Of a stretch of DNA of 26,092 nt, positions 15,764 through 23,712 are shown piece after piece. The translations under genes were made by a program, and so were the position numbers. The stretch comes from JALHQU01 sp043745295. Lineage in GTDB: Bacteria; Planctomycetota; Planctomycetia; Gemmatales; Gemmataceae. Numbering within the stretch: position 1 is the stretch's first letter; each line of letters opens with the position of its first letter. Under the pieces are notes generated by a model. That model was not told the origin of the DNA. It saw only the letters and a list, made by a program, of their open reading frames with translations, and did not search any database. The stretch is taken from contig JAYTTN010000261.1 in NCBI GenBank assembly GCA_043745295.1, positions 1 through 26,092 on the forward strand, given 5' to 3'.

Positions 15764-16023
15764 GAGGTTCCCCCGCTCCCCTTCGGTCGCGGCGGCGAGC
15801 GCCTCGACGTGATCCGCCAACCACCTCGTCGTCGCCGCGACCGGAGGGAGCGGGACTTGCGTCCCACGGGTACTCGCACCCAGGCGAAAGGCGATGCGGC
15901 CATCCGGCAGGCGGCGGACATCCGTGACGAACACGTCGAACGTGTCGGGCGGTCGCGCCCGCAGCCGACTGACGCCCGTCACTTCGACGATGGCGGCGAA
16001 GGGGGCGCGGGCGTAGGGATGAG
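15764..16023 (-). other. Possible ORF remnant downstream of zinc-ribbon gene
   Basis: Between the convergent permease and zinc-ribbon genes, the minus strand, read one base out of frame with the zinc-ribbon gene, is open. It gives protein-like sequence (FAAIVEVTGVSRLRAR, then FDVFVTDVRRLPDGRIAF). It has no convincing start and would run through the inverted repeat into the permease gene in antisense. It may be the decayed 3' end of a gene, or chance. No function can be given. Confidence 0.25.
15772..15854. repeat. Imperfect 26-27-bp inverted repeat downstream of permease
   Basis: The left arm CCCGCTCCCCTTCGGTCGCG (continuing to 15798) pairs with the right arm at 15829-15854 (TCGTCGCCGCGACCGGAGGG and onward) with three differences, around a 30-nt loop. 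It starts 9 bp after the permease stop. The right-arm segment CGCCGCGACCGnAGGGAGCG also occurs at 14148-14167, upstream of the small ORF, so it belongs to a second dispersed motif. A terminator role for the permease is plausible. Confidence 0.6.
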
Positions 16024-16461
16024 CTACCGAAGCAAGAACAGCGGCCGCCCGAAGATGGCCGCTTCGATGCCCCAAATCATCCCGATGCTGGCACAGACGG
16101 CCGACAGGATGACGATCAATATCCCGTTGACCGTCGCCCGCTGAGCAAGACAGACGGTTCCGAAGATGAGTCCGGCGAGACCGAGACCGGGTGGGAAGAA
16201 GCCGAGCGAAAGCAGGGCACAGAGGTAGCCGAATACGATCAACGCCGGGTGTGCGGTGCCGATGTGTGGGAATGTCCGTCGGCTTCGGCGGACAGGGATG
16301 TCGTCGTCCTCGGTCAGGTCCGCGAACGGTTGCGGGGCGGGGGCGACCGGGTGCGAAATCGTCACCGGTTGACGGCAGTGGTGGCAGGTGTACCCTGGCG
16401 CGTACCACGGGTCGGGAAGCTGGCTCGCGGCCCGGCAGTAGGGGCAGGTGACGACGGGCAT
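16024..16461 (-). CDS. Zinc-ribbon membrane protein
   Basis: A 145-residue protein. The N-terminal zinc ribbon has CPYC (Cys6, Cys9) and CHHC (Cys26, Cys29). A Pro/Asp-rich linker and a basic RRSRR patch (58-62) follow, then two or three TM helices (about 73-103 and 112-133). No enzyme family is recognised. Such proteins are common in planctomycetes and may sense metal or redox state at the membrane, but this is inference. It starts 19 bp after the stop of the neighbouring zinc-ribbon gene, and the sequence before its ATG (GAGCGATCCC) matches that before the neighbour's start, suggesting a shared leader or duplication. Confidence 0.75.
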   Translation of the reverse strand: MPVVTCPYCRAASQLPDPWYAPGYTCHHCRQPVTISHPVAPAPQPFADLTEDDDIPVRRSRRTFPHIGTAHPALIVFGYLCALLSLGFFPPGLGLAGLIFGTVCLAQRATVNGILIVILSAVCASIGMIWGIEAAIFGRPLFLLR

Positions 16462-16480
16462 TGGGATCGCTCTGGAGGGG

Positions 16481-17029
16481 TTATCCGAGACGCTTGCGGC
16501 ACGACTCGATCTCCGCTTGCAAGCGGTCTCGACGTTTCGTTTCGGCCAGCTTCTTCACTTCCGCCTGCTGGATTTTCCAGAGGAAATACAGCGGGCGAGC
16601 CAGCAACAACCCAACCATTGAAAAGATAATCCCCCAGAAAGCACCGCCAAAAGCGTCCAGGCCAAATGCGAGGCGGCTAATGCCAAAGGTAGGCAGTCCG
16701 ACGAGCATGAGGGCAACGGCCACTTCTGACGGGGTTGGCTTTCGCTCGTCTCTTTGGAGCTGAGAGATTTGAGAATCGAGTGATTCAATCCGTCGGTCGC
16801 AATCACGAAAGTCGTCTTGCCGCCGAGATAGTTCCAGCTCCTCCGTGATTCGCGAGGTGTCGTCACGAATCGAACTGATCGTCTCTGCAAGCAATTCAAG
16901 CGAGACGGTCCCGCCTTCGCGAGACACATACTGCGTGACTCCGCAGTGCGCGCATGCGAATGAATCGGTGCGAGGTGCTATCTTCAGATTTGCCCCGCAA
17001 CTGGGGCAATCGAGCCGAACCGTCTTCAC
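16481..17029 (-). CDS. Zinc-ribbon, coiled-coil membrane protein
   Basis: A 182-residue protein of unknown function. An N-terminal zinc ribbon (CPSC at 8-11, CAHC at 26-29) is followed by a coiled coil (about 45-97, with regular Leu/Ile heptads such as SLDSQISQLQRDE). Two TM helices follow (about 102-122 and 127-150) and a basic C-terminal helix (about 153-180). The start is GTG (complement of 17027-17029), chosen because it gives MKTVRLDCPSC, with GGAG about 8 nt upstream. Base composition is clearly less GC-rich than its neighbours, consistent with later acquisition. It precedes the second zinc-ribbon gene by 19 bp and is probably in one operon with it. Confidence 0.78.
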   Translation of the reverse strand: MKTVRLDCPSCGANLKIAPRTDSFACAHCGVTQYVSREGGTVSLELLAETISSIRDDTSRITEELELSRRQDDFRDCDRRIESLDSQISQLQRDERKPTPSEVAVALMLVGLPTFGISRLAFGLDAFGGAFWGIIFSMVGLLLARPLYFLWKIQQAEVKKLAETKRRDRLQAEIESCRKRLG

Positions 17030-17154
17030 GGGATCGCTCCGGACGGAACTGGTGAGCTGTCACCCTACCGCGCTCGCTCGCGCCAGTCTGCGCCTCACTT
17101 GCGCTTTTGCCGTCCCCACGTCGGTACACTTGGTGCAATTTTTACAGTAAATCG

Positions 17155-17183
17155 TTGACTTGTGCGGAACCCCGCCGTACCAT
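17155..17183 (+). promoter_or_regulatory. Promoter-like hexamers on the plus strand
   Basis: TTGACT (17155-17160) and TACCAT (17178-17183) are separated by 17 nt, a good sigma-70-like spacing. The preceding bases are AT-rich (ATTTTTACAGTAAATC). However, plus-strand transcription from here would run antisense into the transporter gene, where no plus-strand gene is seen. It could drive an antisense RNA or be chance. Confidence 0.3.
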
Positions 17184-17202
17184 TCCAACAGGGTCCGGGA
17201 AC

Positions 17203-17218
17203 GATTCGCCAGCGAATC
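17203..17218. terminator. Short palindrome at the 3' end of the transporter gene
   Basis: GATTCGCCAGCGAATC is a perfect 16-bp palindrome, one base beyond the stop codon of the DUF5690-like gene on the minus strand. As RNA it would fold with a small loop. It has no T-run. It may help 3'-end formation. Confidence 0.35.
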
Positions 17219-17219
17219 C

Positions 17220-18497
17220 TCATCCCGCCGCCTGCGTCGTCCGCCGGAAGTACGCGGCGGCGGCGGCCAGCAGCGCCACCGACACCGGGGCGGCCAGCGT
17301 CGCCCCGCCGAGGAACAGGGCGAGCTTGTCGGCCGTCAGGCCGACCAGCTTGTCCGCCACCAGCAGGCCGACGTAGCCGAGGTAGCCGAACGAGTCGGCC
17401 AGGTACATGAGGAAGCCGAGGTTGCCGACCGACCGGGTCATGGCGATCAGCCGCTCGAACACGCTGACGTGGACCGACACGTAGGGCAAATACAGGCCCA
17501 GGCCCGACAGCACCACGAACCAGAATCCGCCCAGCCAGCCGCTGGTGTGCCCGGCCAGCGCGACCGCCACCAGCCCGAAGCCGACGGCCGACGTGACGAG
17601 CGAGGCGAAGAACGCCGTCCGGTTGTCGCGGATCAGCACCGCCGCGCCGGTCGCCACCAGCACGCCGAAACCGACGAGCAGTTCGGTCAGCGTGAACAGC
17701 CACTTCGGGTTGTCGTACCCCAACGACTTCCACAGCTCCGGGGCGAAGTCGGCCCGCAGGCTGCGCAGGATGGTGACGAGCAGGTACATGGCCACGATCA
17801 TCACGAGGCCGGGCGCGTACCGGCGGAACAGTTGCCGGCGGTCGGCCCGCGTCATCGGCGTCCGCTCGCTACGGTGGTCCACGTCGGCGGCCGAGGGCGG
17901 CGGGATGCGCGTCAGCATCCACGCGAACACCAACAGCGGCAGGGCGAACACGCACCCGGCGGCGAACGGCATCCACGGTTCGGACACGCCGAACTCGGTC
18001 ATCACCGCCTCGCCGACGGTCTTCGTCACCCCGTCGGCGACGATGAAGCTGACGCACAGCCCGGCGGCCAAGGCTTCGGTCGCCCGGCGGCCTTCGAGGA
18101 AGCCCATGACCAGCCCGAACACCATGCCCAGCGGCAGGCCGTTCAGGAACAGGCAGGCGGCGTTCCACGGCGCGGGTGTGACGGCGAACAGCAGCAGCGC
18201 GAGGTGGGCGAACCCGATCAGTCCGAGAAGTGCCGCCACCCGCCATCGCGGGTTCATGCCGGCGATGACCGAGATGCCGACGAACTTCGACACCATGTAC
18301 CCGCACACCTGGGCGACGACGAGCAAGTCCTTCGGCGTCAGCCCCCAGATGTCCGCGCCCTCGAATTTCCCGGCCGTGAACGGCTTGCGGAAGCCGTACA
18401 TGCAGAAGTACGTGCCGAACGCCGCCGCCACCGCCCACGCGGACAGCTTCCAGCCGCTCAGCCAGTAGGAAGGGGGCGACTCGACGGCGGGACTCAT
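17220..18497 (-). CDS. DUF5690/MFS-type membrane transporter
   Basis: A 425-residue protein with about 12 hydrophobic segments in two halves, separated by a basic hydrophilic loop (HRSERTPMTRADRRQLFRRY, about 225-245). The opening AAFGTYFCMYGFRKPFTAG (about 24-42) followed by ICGYMVSKF-like VCGYMVSKFVGI is the signature of the DUF5690 family, an MFS-related group resembling sugar-phosphate antiporters. The substrate is unknown. Acidic and aromatic residues in TM11 (MYLADSFGYLGYVG) are typical. The ATG at the complement of 18495-18497 leads into the protein-like N-terminus (MSPAVESPPSYW). The upstream gene, 161 bp away, is a patatin-like phospholipase in the same orientation. Confidence 0.85.
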   Translation of the reverse strand: MSPAVESPPSYWLSGWKLSAWAVAAAFGTYFCMYGFRKPFTAGKFEGADIWGLTPKDLLVVAQVCGYMVSKFVGISVIAGMNPRWRVAALLGLIGFAHLALLLFAVTPAPWNAACLFLNGLPLGMVFGLVMGFLEGRRATEALAAGLCVSFIVADGVTKTVGEAVMTEFGVSEPWMPFAAGCVFALPLLVFAWMLTRIPPPSAADVDHRSERTPMTRADRRQLFRRYAPGLVMIVAMYLLVTILRSLRADFAPELWKSLGYDNPKWLFTLTELLVGFGVLVATGAAVLIRDNRTAFFASLVTSAVGFGLVAVALAGHTSGWLGGFWFVVLSGLGLYLPYVSVHVSVFERLIAMTRSVGNLGFLMYLADSFGYLGYVGLLVADKLVGLTADKLALFLGGATLAAPVSVALLAAAAAYFRRTTQAAG

Positions 18498-18658
18498 GGG
18501 CGGCTTCCGGTGGGGGATGTCGCGTCCGCGACGAGGGATGAGGCAGGCCGTTTTCCCACCCCTCCCCGGCGGGTACGCTGCCGAGCCGCCGCTTCCGCCG
18601 ACCGAACCCGCTCTCCACCTGCCACCGCCAGCCGTACCCGACGCAACTCCCCACGACG

Positions 18659-20161
18659 TCACTTGGTCACCGGCGGCGGGCCGTTGGAGTTCTGGTCGGT
18701 GCCTTGCGGCTGCAACGGCTCGCCGGGATTCTTCTTCACCACCAGGGCCAGCCCCGCGCGGTTGTGGCCCCGCTCGCCCGTCTCCAGGCCGGGGGGCGTG
18801 TTCCGCCACGCCGGGCCGGGCTCCTTGAAGAGGATCGGGCTTCCGTCCGCGTAGGCGTAGTTCTTCTTGTCCTTGTCGGTACTCTTCGGGTCCGCCTTCG
18901 GCGCTTTGGTGAAGGCCCCCTTCTTCGCCAGCTCGAACCCGGCGTCGAACATCTTCGCCGCCTCCTGGCCGTCGAAGTTGGTGCTGGAGTTCGTCACCTT
19001 CAACTCGGGCGGCATGATGGCGGAGAAGAAGTCCATGCCGGACAGCATGCTGTACGTGTAGAAGCGGAACAGGTCGTTGCGGGCCGTCACGTACAGCAGG
19101 TTGGACACCGACGCCCCCACCACGGAGATGGTGCGGGGCTTGATCCCTTCGGGGTCGGGGTACGCCTTGCCGGCGACCAGGGCGAACAGGTTCGACCCGG
19201 CCAGCGCGGTCGGCCCGTCCGCCTCCGGCTCGTCGTCCGGGAAGTACGGCGGGCGGAAGAACATGGCCCGCGTCACGCCGCCGTCCACGTGCATCTCCTC
19301 GTAGGGCGCCCCGTCGATGGTGATGTCGAACCGCACCGACGGGAAGAAGCCGGGGATGGCGGCGGAGGCGAGGATCACGTCCACGATCAGCTTGCGGGAC
19401 TCCGGCGTCGCTTTGGCGGCGATGGCCCCGATGTCCCACACCACCAGCCGCTTGGTGTCCAGGTTGGTCGTGCCGACGTACACGCGGCGGCCCTTGGCGT
19501 GTTCGGCCGCCACCTTCGCCAGCAGTTCGGGCGTGTACATGTCGTCGATCCGCTTCCGCAGCGGCGCGCTGTCGGCCAGGCTCTCGGCGAAGAAGGAGCG
19601 GACGGAGCGGCGGATCTTGAAGATGTCCTCGTTCTTGATGGTGGTGTACAGCCACTTCAGCGTCGGGTCGTACTCCGGCCCGAGGAACGCCAGCGGCGCG
19701 ATGAGCGCCCCGGTGCTGACCCCCGTCACCACGTCGAACGTCGGCCGGCCACCCTCCGCCGGCGTCTTGCCGGACGCCGTCCACCCGCACAGGACGCCGG
19801 CCGGGTACGCCCCGAAGATGCCGCCGCCGGACATGACGAGGACGTTGTACTCCTTCTGCCGGTACGGCTTCCCGGTCTCCTTCGTCACCTTCGCCTCCCG
19901 CACCCGCCGCTCCCGCGCCGCCTCCGCCCGCCGCTCGACGAACACCTTCTGGATTTCCGCCCCGTCCAGCGGGCCGAGCGGGTCGGCCGAGTCGGAGACG
20001 AACGCCGCGTCCACGAGCTCGTTCGGTGCCACCCCTTGCGGGAGGGGCGTCGGCCGCTTCTCGACGCGGCGGAACTGGCAGGCCGTGCCGAGGACGACGA
20101 GCTGGCCGAGCAACAGGCCGGCGAGCAAGGCGCGGGGACGCCGGTATCGAGTGCGACTCAT
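18659..20161 (-). CDS. Patatin-like phospholipase with export signal
   Basis: A 500-residue protein. The patatin core has GGGIFG (112-117, oxyanion hole), GVSTG with nucleophile Ser149, ASAAIPGFFP (265-274) and DGG with Asp293, completing the Ser-Asp dyad. The N-terminus has a basic start and hydrophobic segment (11-25) ending LGTAC, so Cys28 may be lipidated, although the lipobox is atypical (Gly at -3). It is probably attached to the envelope and hydrolyses lipid acyl esters. An Arg/Glu-rich helix (71-95) precedes the core. The C-terminal 90 residues are Lys/Pro-rich and unassigned. The ATG has GGGAGGG about 6 nt upstream. It precedes the DUF5690-like transporter by 161 bp. Confidence 0.9.
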   Translation of the reverse strand: MSRTRYRRPRALLAGLLLGQLVVLGTACQFRRVEKRPTPLPQGVAPNELVDAAFVSDSADPLGPLDGAEIQKVFVERRAEAARERRVREAKVTKETGKPYRQKEYNVLVMSGGGIFGAYPAGVLCGWTASGKTPAEGGRPTFDVVTGVSTGALIAPLAFLGPEYDPTLKWLYTTIKNEDIFKIRRSVRSFFAESLADSAPLRKRIDDMYTPELLAKVAAEHAKGRRVYVGTTNLDTKRLVVWDIGAIAAKATPESRKLIVDVILASAAIPGFFPSVRFDITIDGAPYEEMHVDGGVTRAMFFRPPYFPDDEPEADGPTALAGSNLFALVAGKAYPDPEGIKPRTISVVGASVSNLLYVTARNDLFRFYTYSMLSGMDFFSAIMPPELKVTNSSTNFDGQEAAKMFDAGFELAKKGAFTKAPKADPKSTDKDKKNYAYADGSPILFKEPGPAWRNTPPGLETGERGHNRAGLALVVKKNPGEPLQPQGTDQNSNGPPPVTK

Positions 20162-20330
20162 GCGTGCCCCCTCCCAAGTTGCGGTGACGATTGCCGCGGC
20201 GCATACCGGCAGGGGGGCGGAAAAGCAAACGGAAAATCGGAGCGATGTGGCGGGGTGCTTCCGGTAGGGAGCGGCGCGGTCGGCGGGCGTATTCCCCCTG
20301 TCGCCGACCGCACGTCTTCGCCGCCCTCTG

Positions 20331-20417
20331 GCGGACATCGTGTTCGCCACCCAGTTCCACCCGGAGAAGAGCCAGGAAGTCGGCCGGGTGGTGTTGCGGA
20401 ACTTCGTCGAGGTGTGA
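20331..20417 (+). pseudogene. hisH: Remnant of hisH (imidazole glycerol phosphate synthase glutaminase), 3' end
   Basis: Twenty-eight codons read ADIVFATQFHPEKSQEVG and then RVVLRNFVEV, followed by TGA. The FATQFHPEKSQ...G...LLRNF block is the conserved C-terminus of HisH class I glutamine amidotransferases and includes the catalytic His-Pro-Glu. No start codon or upstream HisH sequence is present; the frame above reads as Arg/Pro-rich noise in all directions tried. It is therefore a relic of a longer gene. It ends 4 bp before the stop of the convergent coiled-coil/two-TM gene, suggesting that insertion or deletion at this site removed the rest. Confidence 0.78.
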
Positions 20418-20421
20418 CCCT

Positions 20422-20943
20422 TCACCGCTTCGGTTTTGCTTTCCGAGGTCGCGGTTCGGGCTTCGGCGGTAGCGGGAAAACGAATCGGTAAACAATCAGC
20501 AGAAAACCGAACACGTTCACGGTGGTGGTCGTGACGAGGGCGAGGAGAACGGGCGTCGGGATGTCCAAGTCCTTTGCGCCTTGCCGCTCGACGATGTCCA
20601 GAATGCGGAATTGCCACCAGACGATAATCAGGAGGGCGACCAGGCCGAGAATCCACCGGAGCAGGAGCAGTTGGCCGTGTTCGGCTTCGGTCTGCTTGAG
20701 TTGGGTTTTTTTGGACGCCAGTTCGACTTGCTTATCTTCCACCTCGACCTCTGCGGCGATCACCTCCGCCTGTTGCCGCCGGTACTTCAAATCCTCTTCG
20801 GCTTTCTTGCCGCGTGGCGTGCGCGGGGTGACCGCTTTCTTCGCTCGTGACTCCGCGGGCATGGCCGCCTCGCCGACCTCGGCCGGAGGCGGGGTGGCGT
20901 CGGAACCCCCTCCGGTAAGCGGTTGGGGCGGATCAGCCGGCAT
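20422..20943 (-). CDS. Coiled-coil two-TM protein, candidate toxin partner of Panacea gene
   Basis: A 173-residue protein of unknown function. Residues 1-47 are Pro/Ala-rich then Lys/Arg-rich and probably disordered. Residues 48-92 form a charged coiled coil. TM1 spans about 92-112 (LLLLRWILGLVALLIIVWW) and TM2 about 131-156 (VLLALVTTTTVNVFGFLLIV), and the tail is strongly basic (KPEPRPRKAKPKR). Both ends should face the cytoplasm. The ATG (complement of 20941-20943) lies within the 3' end of the upstream Panacea gene, an 11-bp overlap that implies translational coupling. By position it is the effector of a Panacea-type toxin-antitoxin module; the membrane domain suggests toxicity by membrane disruption. 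This is inference. Confidence 0.72.
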   Translation of the reverse strand: MPADPPQPLTGGGSDATPPPAEVGEAAMPAESRAKKAVTPRTPRGKKAEEDLKYRRQQAEVIAAEVEVEDKQVELASKKTQLKQTEAEHGQLLLLRWILGLVALLIIVWWQFRILDIVERQGAKDLDIPTPVLLALVTTTTVNVFGFLLIVYRFVFPLPPKPEPRPRKAKPKR

Positions 20944-21463
20944 TGCGGCGCGTCCACAGTTGGAGGTAGTGGCGTCGGATCAGGTCGTTGTCGATGACCG
21001 GATTCGCGACGGCGGGCTGGCTTTTGATCGTTTCCGACCACGGCGTGTTCGGTTGGTGGGTGAGCATCGAGAGCTGCCAGCCCGATTGCGAGCCGTACTC
21101 GGACCAAATCCAGTCGATCAACTCGGCGGGCGTCTTGTCGCCATCGGGGAGGAACGGGGCGTCGAATTCGAGGTCGAGTTCGGGAAAGGATTCGCCGGAA
21201 TCGAATGGAATCGGCTCGTAAGCCAATTTGGTGATCGCCGATCCGCCGAATTGTTTGAACGTGTGGAACAGCGACGGGATGACCGGTCCGTACTTCCACG
21301 CCTCAATTCCCTCATCAACCAGCGGCGTACCCGTTACACCCAGGTTCCACCCGTGGGCGAGGTAGACGAGTTTCTGGAGCTGCATCGGGGTGATCGGTTT
21401 GCCGTCCCGCCCGCTTCGCGCGAGCAGCTCGTTGGCGATGACGGCCGGAGAATACGGGGGCAT
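20933..21463 (-). CDS. Panacea (DUF4065/SocA-like) domain protein, probable antitoxin
   Basis: A 176-residue protein. It opens YSPAVIANELLARS, then has ITPMQLQKLVYLAHGWNLG (about 24-42), LVDEGIEAWKYGPVIPSLFHTFKQFG (about 48-73), a helix ELIDWIWSEYGSQSGWQLSMLTH (about 114-136), PW at 141-142 and a closing I-x-x-H-Y-L-Q helix. These are the conserved elements of DUF4065/Panacea, the domain of the SocA proteolytic adaptor-antitoxin and of the promiscuous PanA antitoxins paired with varied toxins. GGGAGGA lies 4-5 nt before the ATG. It overlaps the downstream two-TM gene by 11 bp. Codon use looks less GC-biased than flanking genes, consistent with transfer. Confidence 0.87.
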   Translation of the reverse strand: MPPYSPAVIANELLARSGRDGKPITPMQLQKLVYLAHGWNLGVTGTPLVDEGIEAWKYGPVIPSLFHTFKQFGGSAITKLAYEPIPFDSGESFPELDLEFDAPFLPDGDKTPAELIDWIWSEYGSQSGWQLSMLTHQPNTPWSETIKSQPAVANPVIDNDLIRRHYLQLWTRRNAG

Positions 21464-21552
21464 GTTTTCCTCCCAATTTCCGTTGCTGCTTTTCGATCCA
21501 CTCTACCGCACTTGGCAAGGGTTGCAAGCTCCGTAGCGAAATCAATCCCGCC

Positions 21553-21584
21553 CCCGCGCGAGGCCCGTTGCGGAGCCTCGGCGG
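21553..21584 (-). terminator. Hairpin downstream of the EF-Tu-like gene
   Basis: CCCGCGCGAGGC (21553-21564) pairs with GCCTCGGCGGG (21574-21584) with one unpaired base or mismatch, around a loop of 9 nt. It begins about 24 bp after the stop of the minus-strand EF-Tu-like gene and is followed, on that strand, by GGCGGGATTGATTT. It is the likely terminator of that gene. Confidence 0.5.
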
Positions 21585-21607
21585 GGCGGGTTGTTGTTCC
21601 TCCTGCT

Positions 21608-22783
<1,176 letters not shown>

Positions 22784-23055
22784 CGGAACACCAGGCTCCC
22801 GGTCGCGACGGGCGACCAACGGGAAGGCCGGGACGAGCGCCCGACCGCGTGACGCGGTCTTTTCGCTACGACGAGCAGGCTCCAGGGCGACGACCACCGG
22901 CGATGCCAACTGTGGCGAAGGATTGGAGGGCCGCTGCGGGGAAAAGGTTCGGGGTCTGCCGCGAAGCCGCGCCGAGCGCGGGCGACAAGAACTAGAATCG
23001 GGGGTGTGGAGCCGTCGTCGGCCCGCCCCCTGCCCCGCCTTCGGATGCCCCGCCC

Positions 23056-23694
23056 ATGCCCACGCTCGCCGACTTGCGGAAGGAGTACGGCCTCGCCGGC
23101 CTCAGCGAGCGCGACGCCGGGGACGACCCGTTCGCGCTGTTCGGCCGCTGGTTCGACGCCGCCCGCGCCGCCGACCTGACCGACCCGAACGCCTTCGTCC
23201 TGGCCACCAGCTCGCCCGACGGGAAGCCGTCCGCCCGCGCCGTGCTGCTGAAGGCGCTCGACGACCGCGGGTTCACCTTCTTCACCAACTACGACAGCCG
23301 CAAGGGGGACGAGATCGCGGCCAACCCGCACGTGGCCGGCTGCTTCCTGTGGCACCCGCTGGAACGCCAGGTGCGGATCGAGGGCGTCGCCGAGGTGGTG
23401 ACGGCGGCCGAGTCCGACGAGTACTACCGCGTGCGGCCGCTGGGCAGCCGGCTGGGCGCGTGGGCGTCGCCCCAGAGCGCCGTCATCGCCGGCCGCGAGA
23501 TCCTCGAAGAGCAGCACGCGGCGCTGACGGCGAAGTTCCCGGCCGGCGACCCGCCCCGCCCGCCGAACTGGGGCGGCTACCGCATCGTGCCGTCGGCCTT
23601 CGAGTTCTGGCAGGGGCGGCCGAGTCGCCTGCACGACCGCGTCCGCTTCCGCCGCACGGCCGCCGGGTGGGCGAAGGACCGCCTCGCGCCGTGA
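23056..23694 (+). CDS. pdxH: Pyridoxamine 5'-phosphate oxidase
   Basis: A 212-residue protein with the PdxH motifs in order: PSARAVLLK (FMN contact region), FFTNYDSRKG (about 75-84), CFLWHPLERQVRIEG, YRVRPLGSRLGAWASPQS, and the C-terminal WGGYRIVPSAFEFWQGRPSRLHDR, whose W-Q-G-R-x-S-R-L-H-D-R binds PLP. It oxidises pyridoxamine or pyridoxine 5'-phosphate to PLP with FMN and O2 in the cytoplasm. ATG 23056 leads straight into the family N-terminus (LADLRKEYGLAGL). It is diverged from the EF-Tu-like gene and convergent with the sigma-factor gene, sharing a hairpin over both stops. Confidence 0.97.
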   Translation: MPTLADLRKEYGLAGLSERDAGDDPFALFGRWFDAARAADLTDPNAFVLATSSPDGKPSARAVLLKALDDRGFTFFTNYDSRKGDEIAANPHVAGCFLWHPLERQVRIEGVAEVVTAAESDEYYRVRPLGSRLGAWASPQSAVIAGREILEEQHAALTAKFPAGDPPRPPNWGGYRIVPSAFEFWQGRPSRLHDRVRFRRTAAGWAKDRLAP

Positions 23695-23712
23695 CGCCTT
23701 CAGTCGCGTCAC
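23691..23712. terminator. Hairpin spanning both convergent stop codons
   Basis: GTGACGC (23691-23697) and GCGTCAC (23706-23712) are perfect inverted repeats around an 8-nt loop. The TGA of pdxH (23692-23694) lies in one arm and the TGA of the sigma-factor gene (complement of 23709-23711) in the other. It could serve as a compact bidirectional terminator. Confidence 0.5.

Noticed and set aside
18498..20495. N-terminal extension of the DUF5690-like frame through the patatin gene
   Set aside because: The open frame is continuous, but the patatin gene is read in another frame of the same strand with complete motifs; the transporter N-terminus starts at 18497.
22784..22909. ATG-initiated 42-residue N-terminal extension of the EF-Tu-like protein
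   Set aside because: The extension (Arg/Ala/Val-rich) has no EF-Tu counterpart, while the TTG start gives the normal family N-terminus and a near ribosome site.
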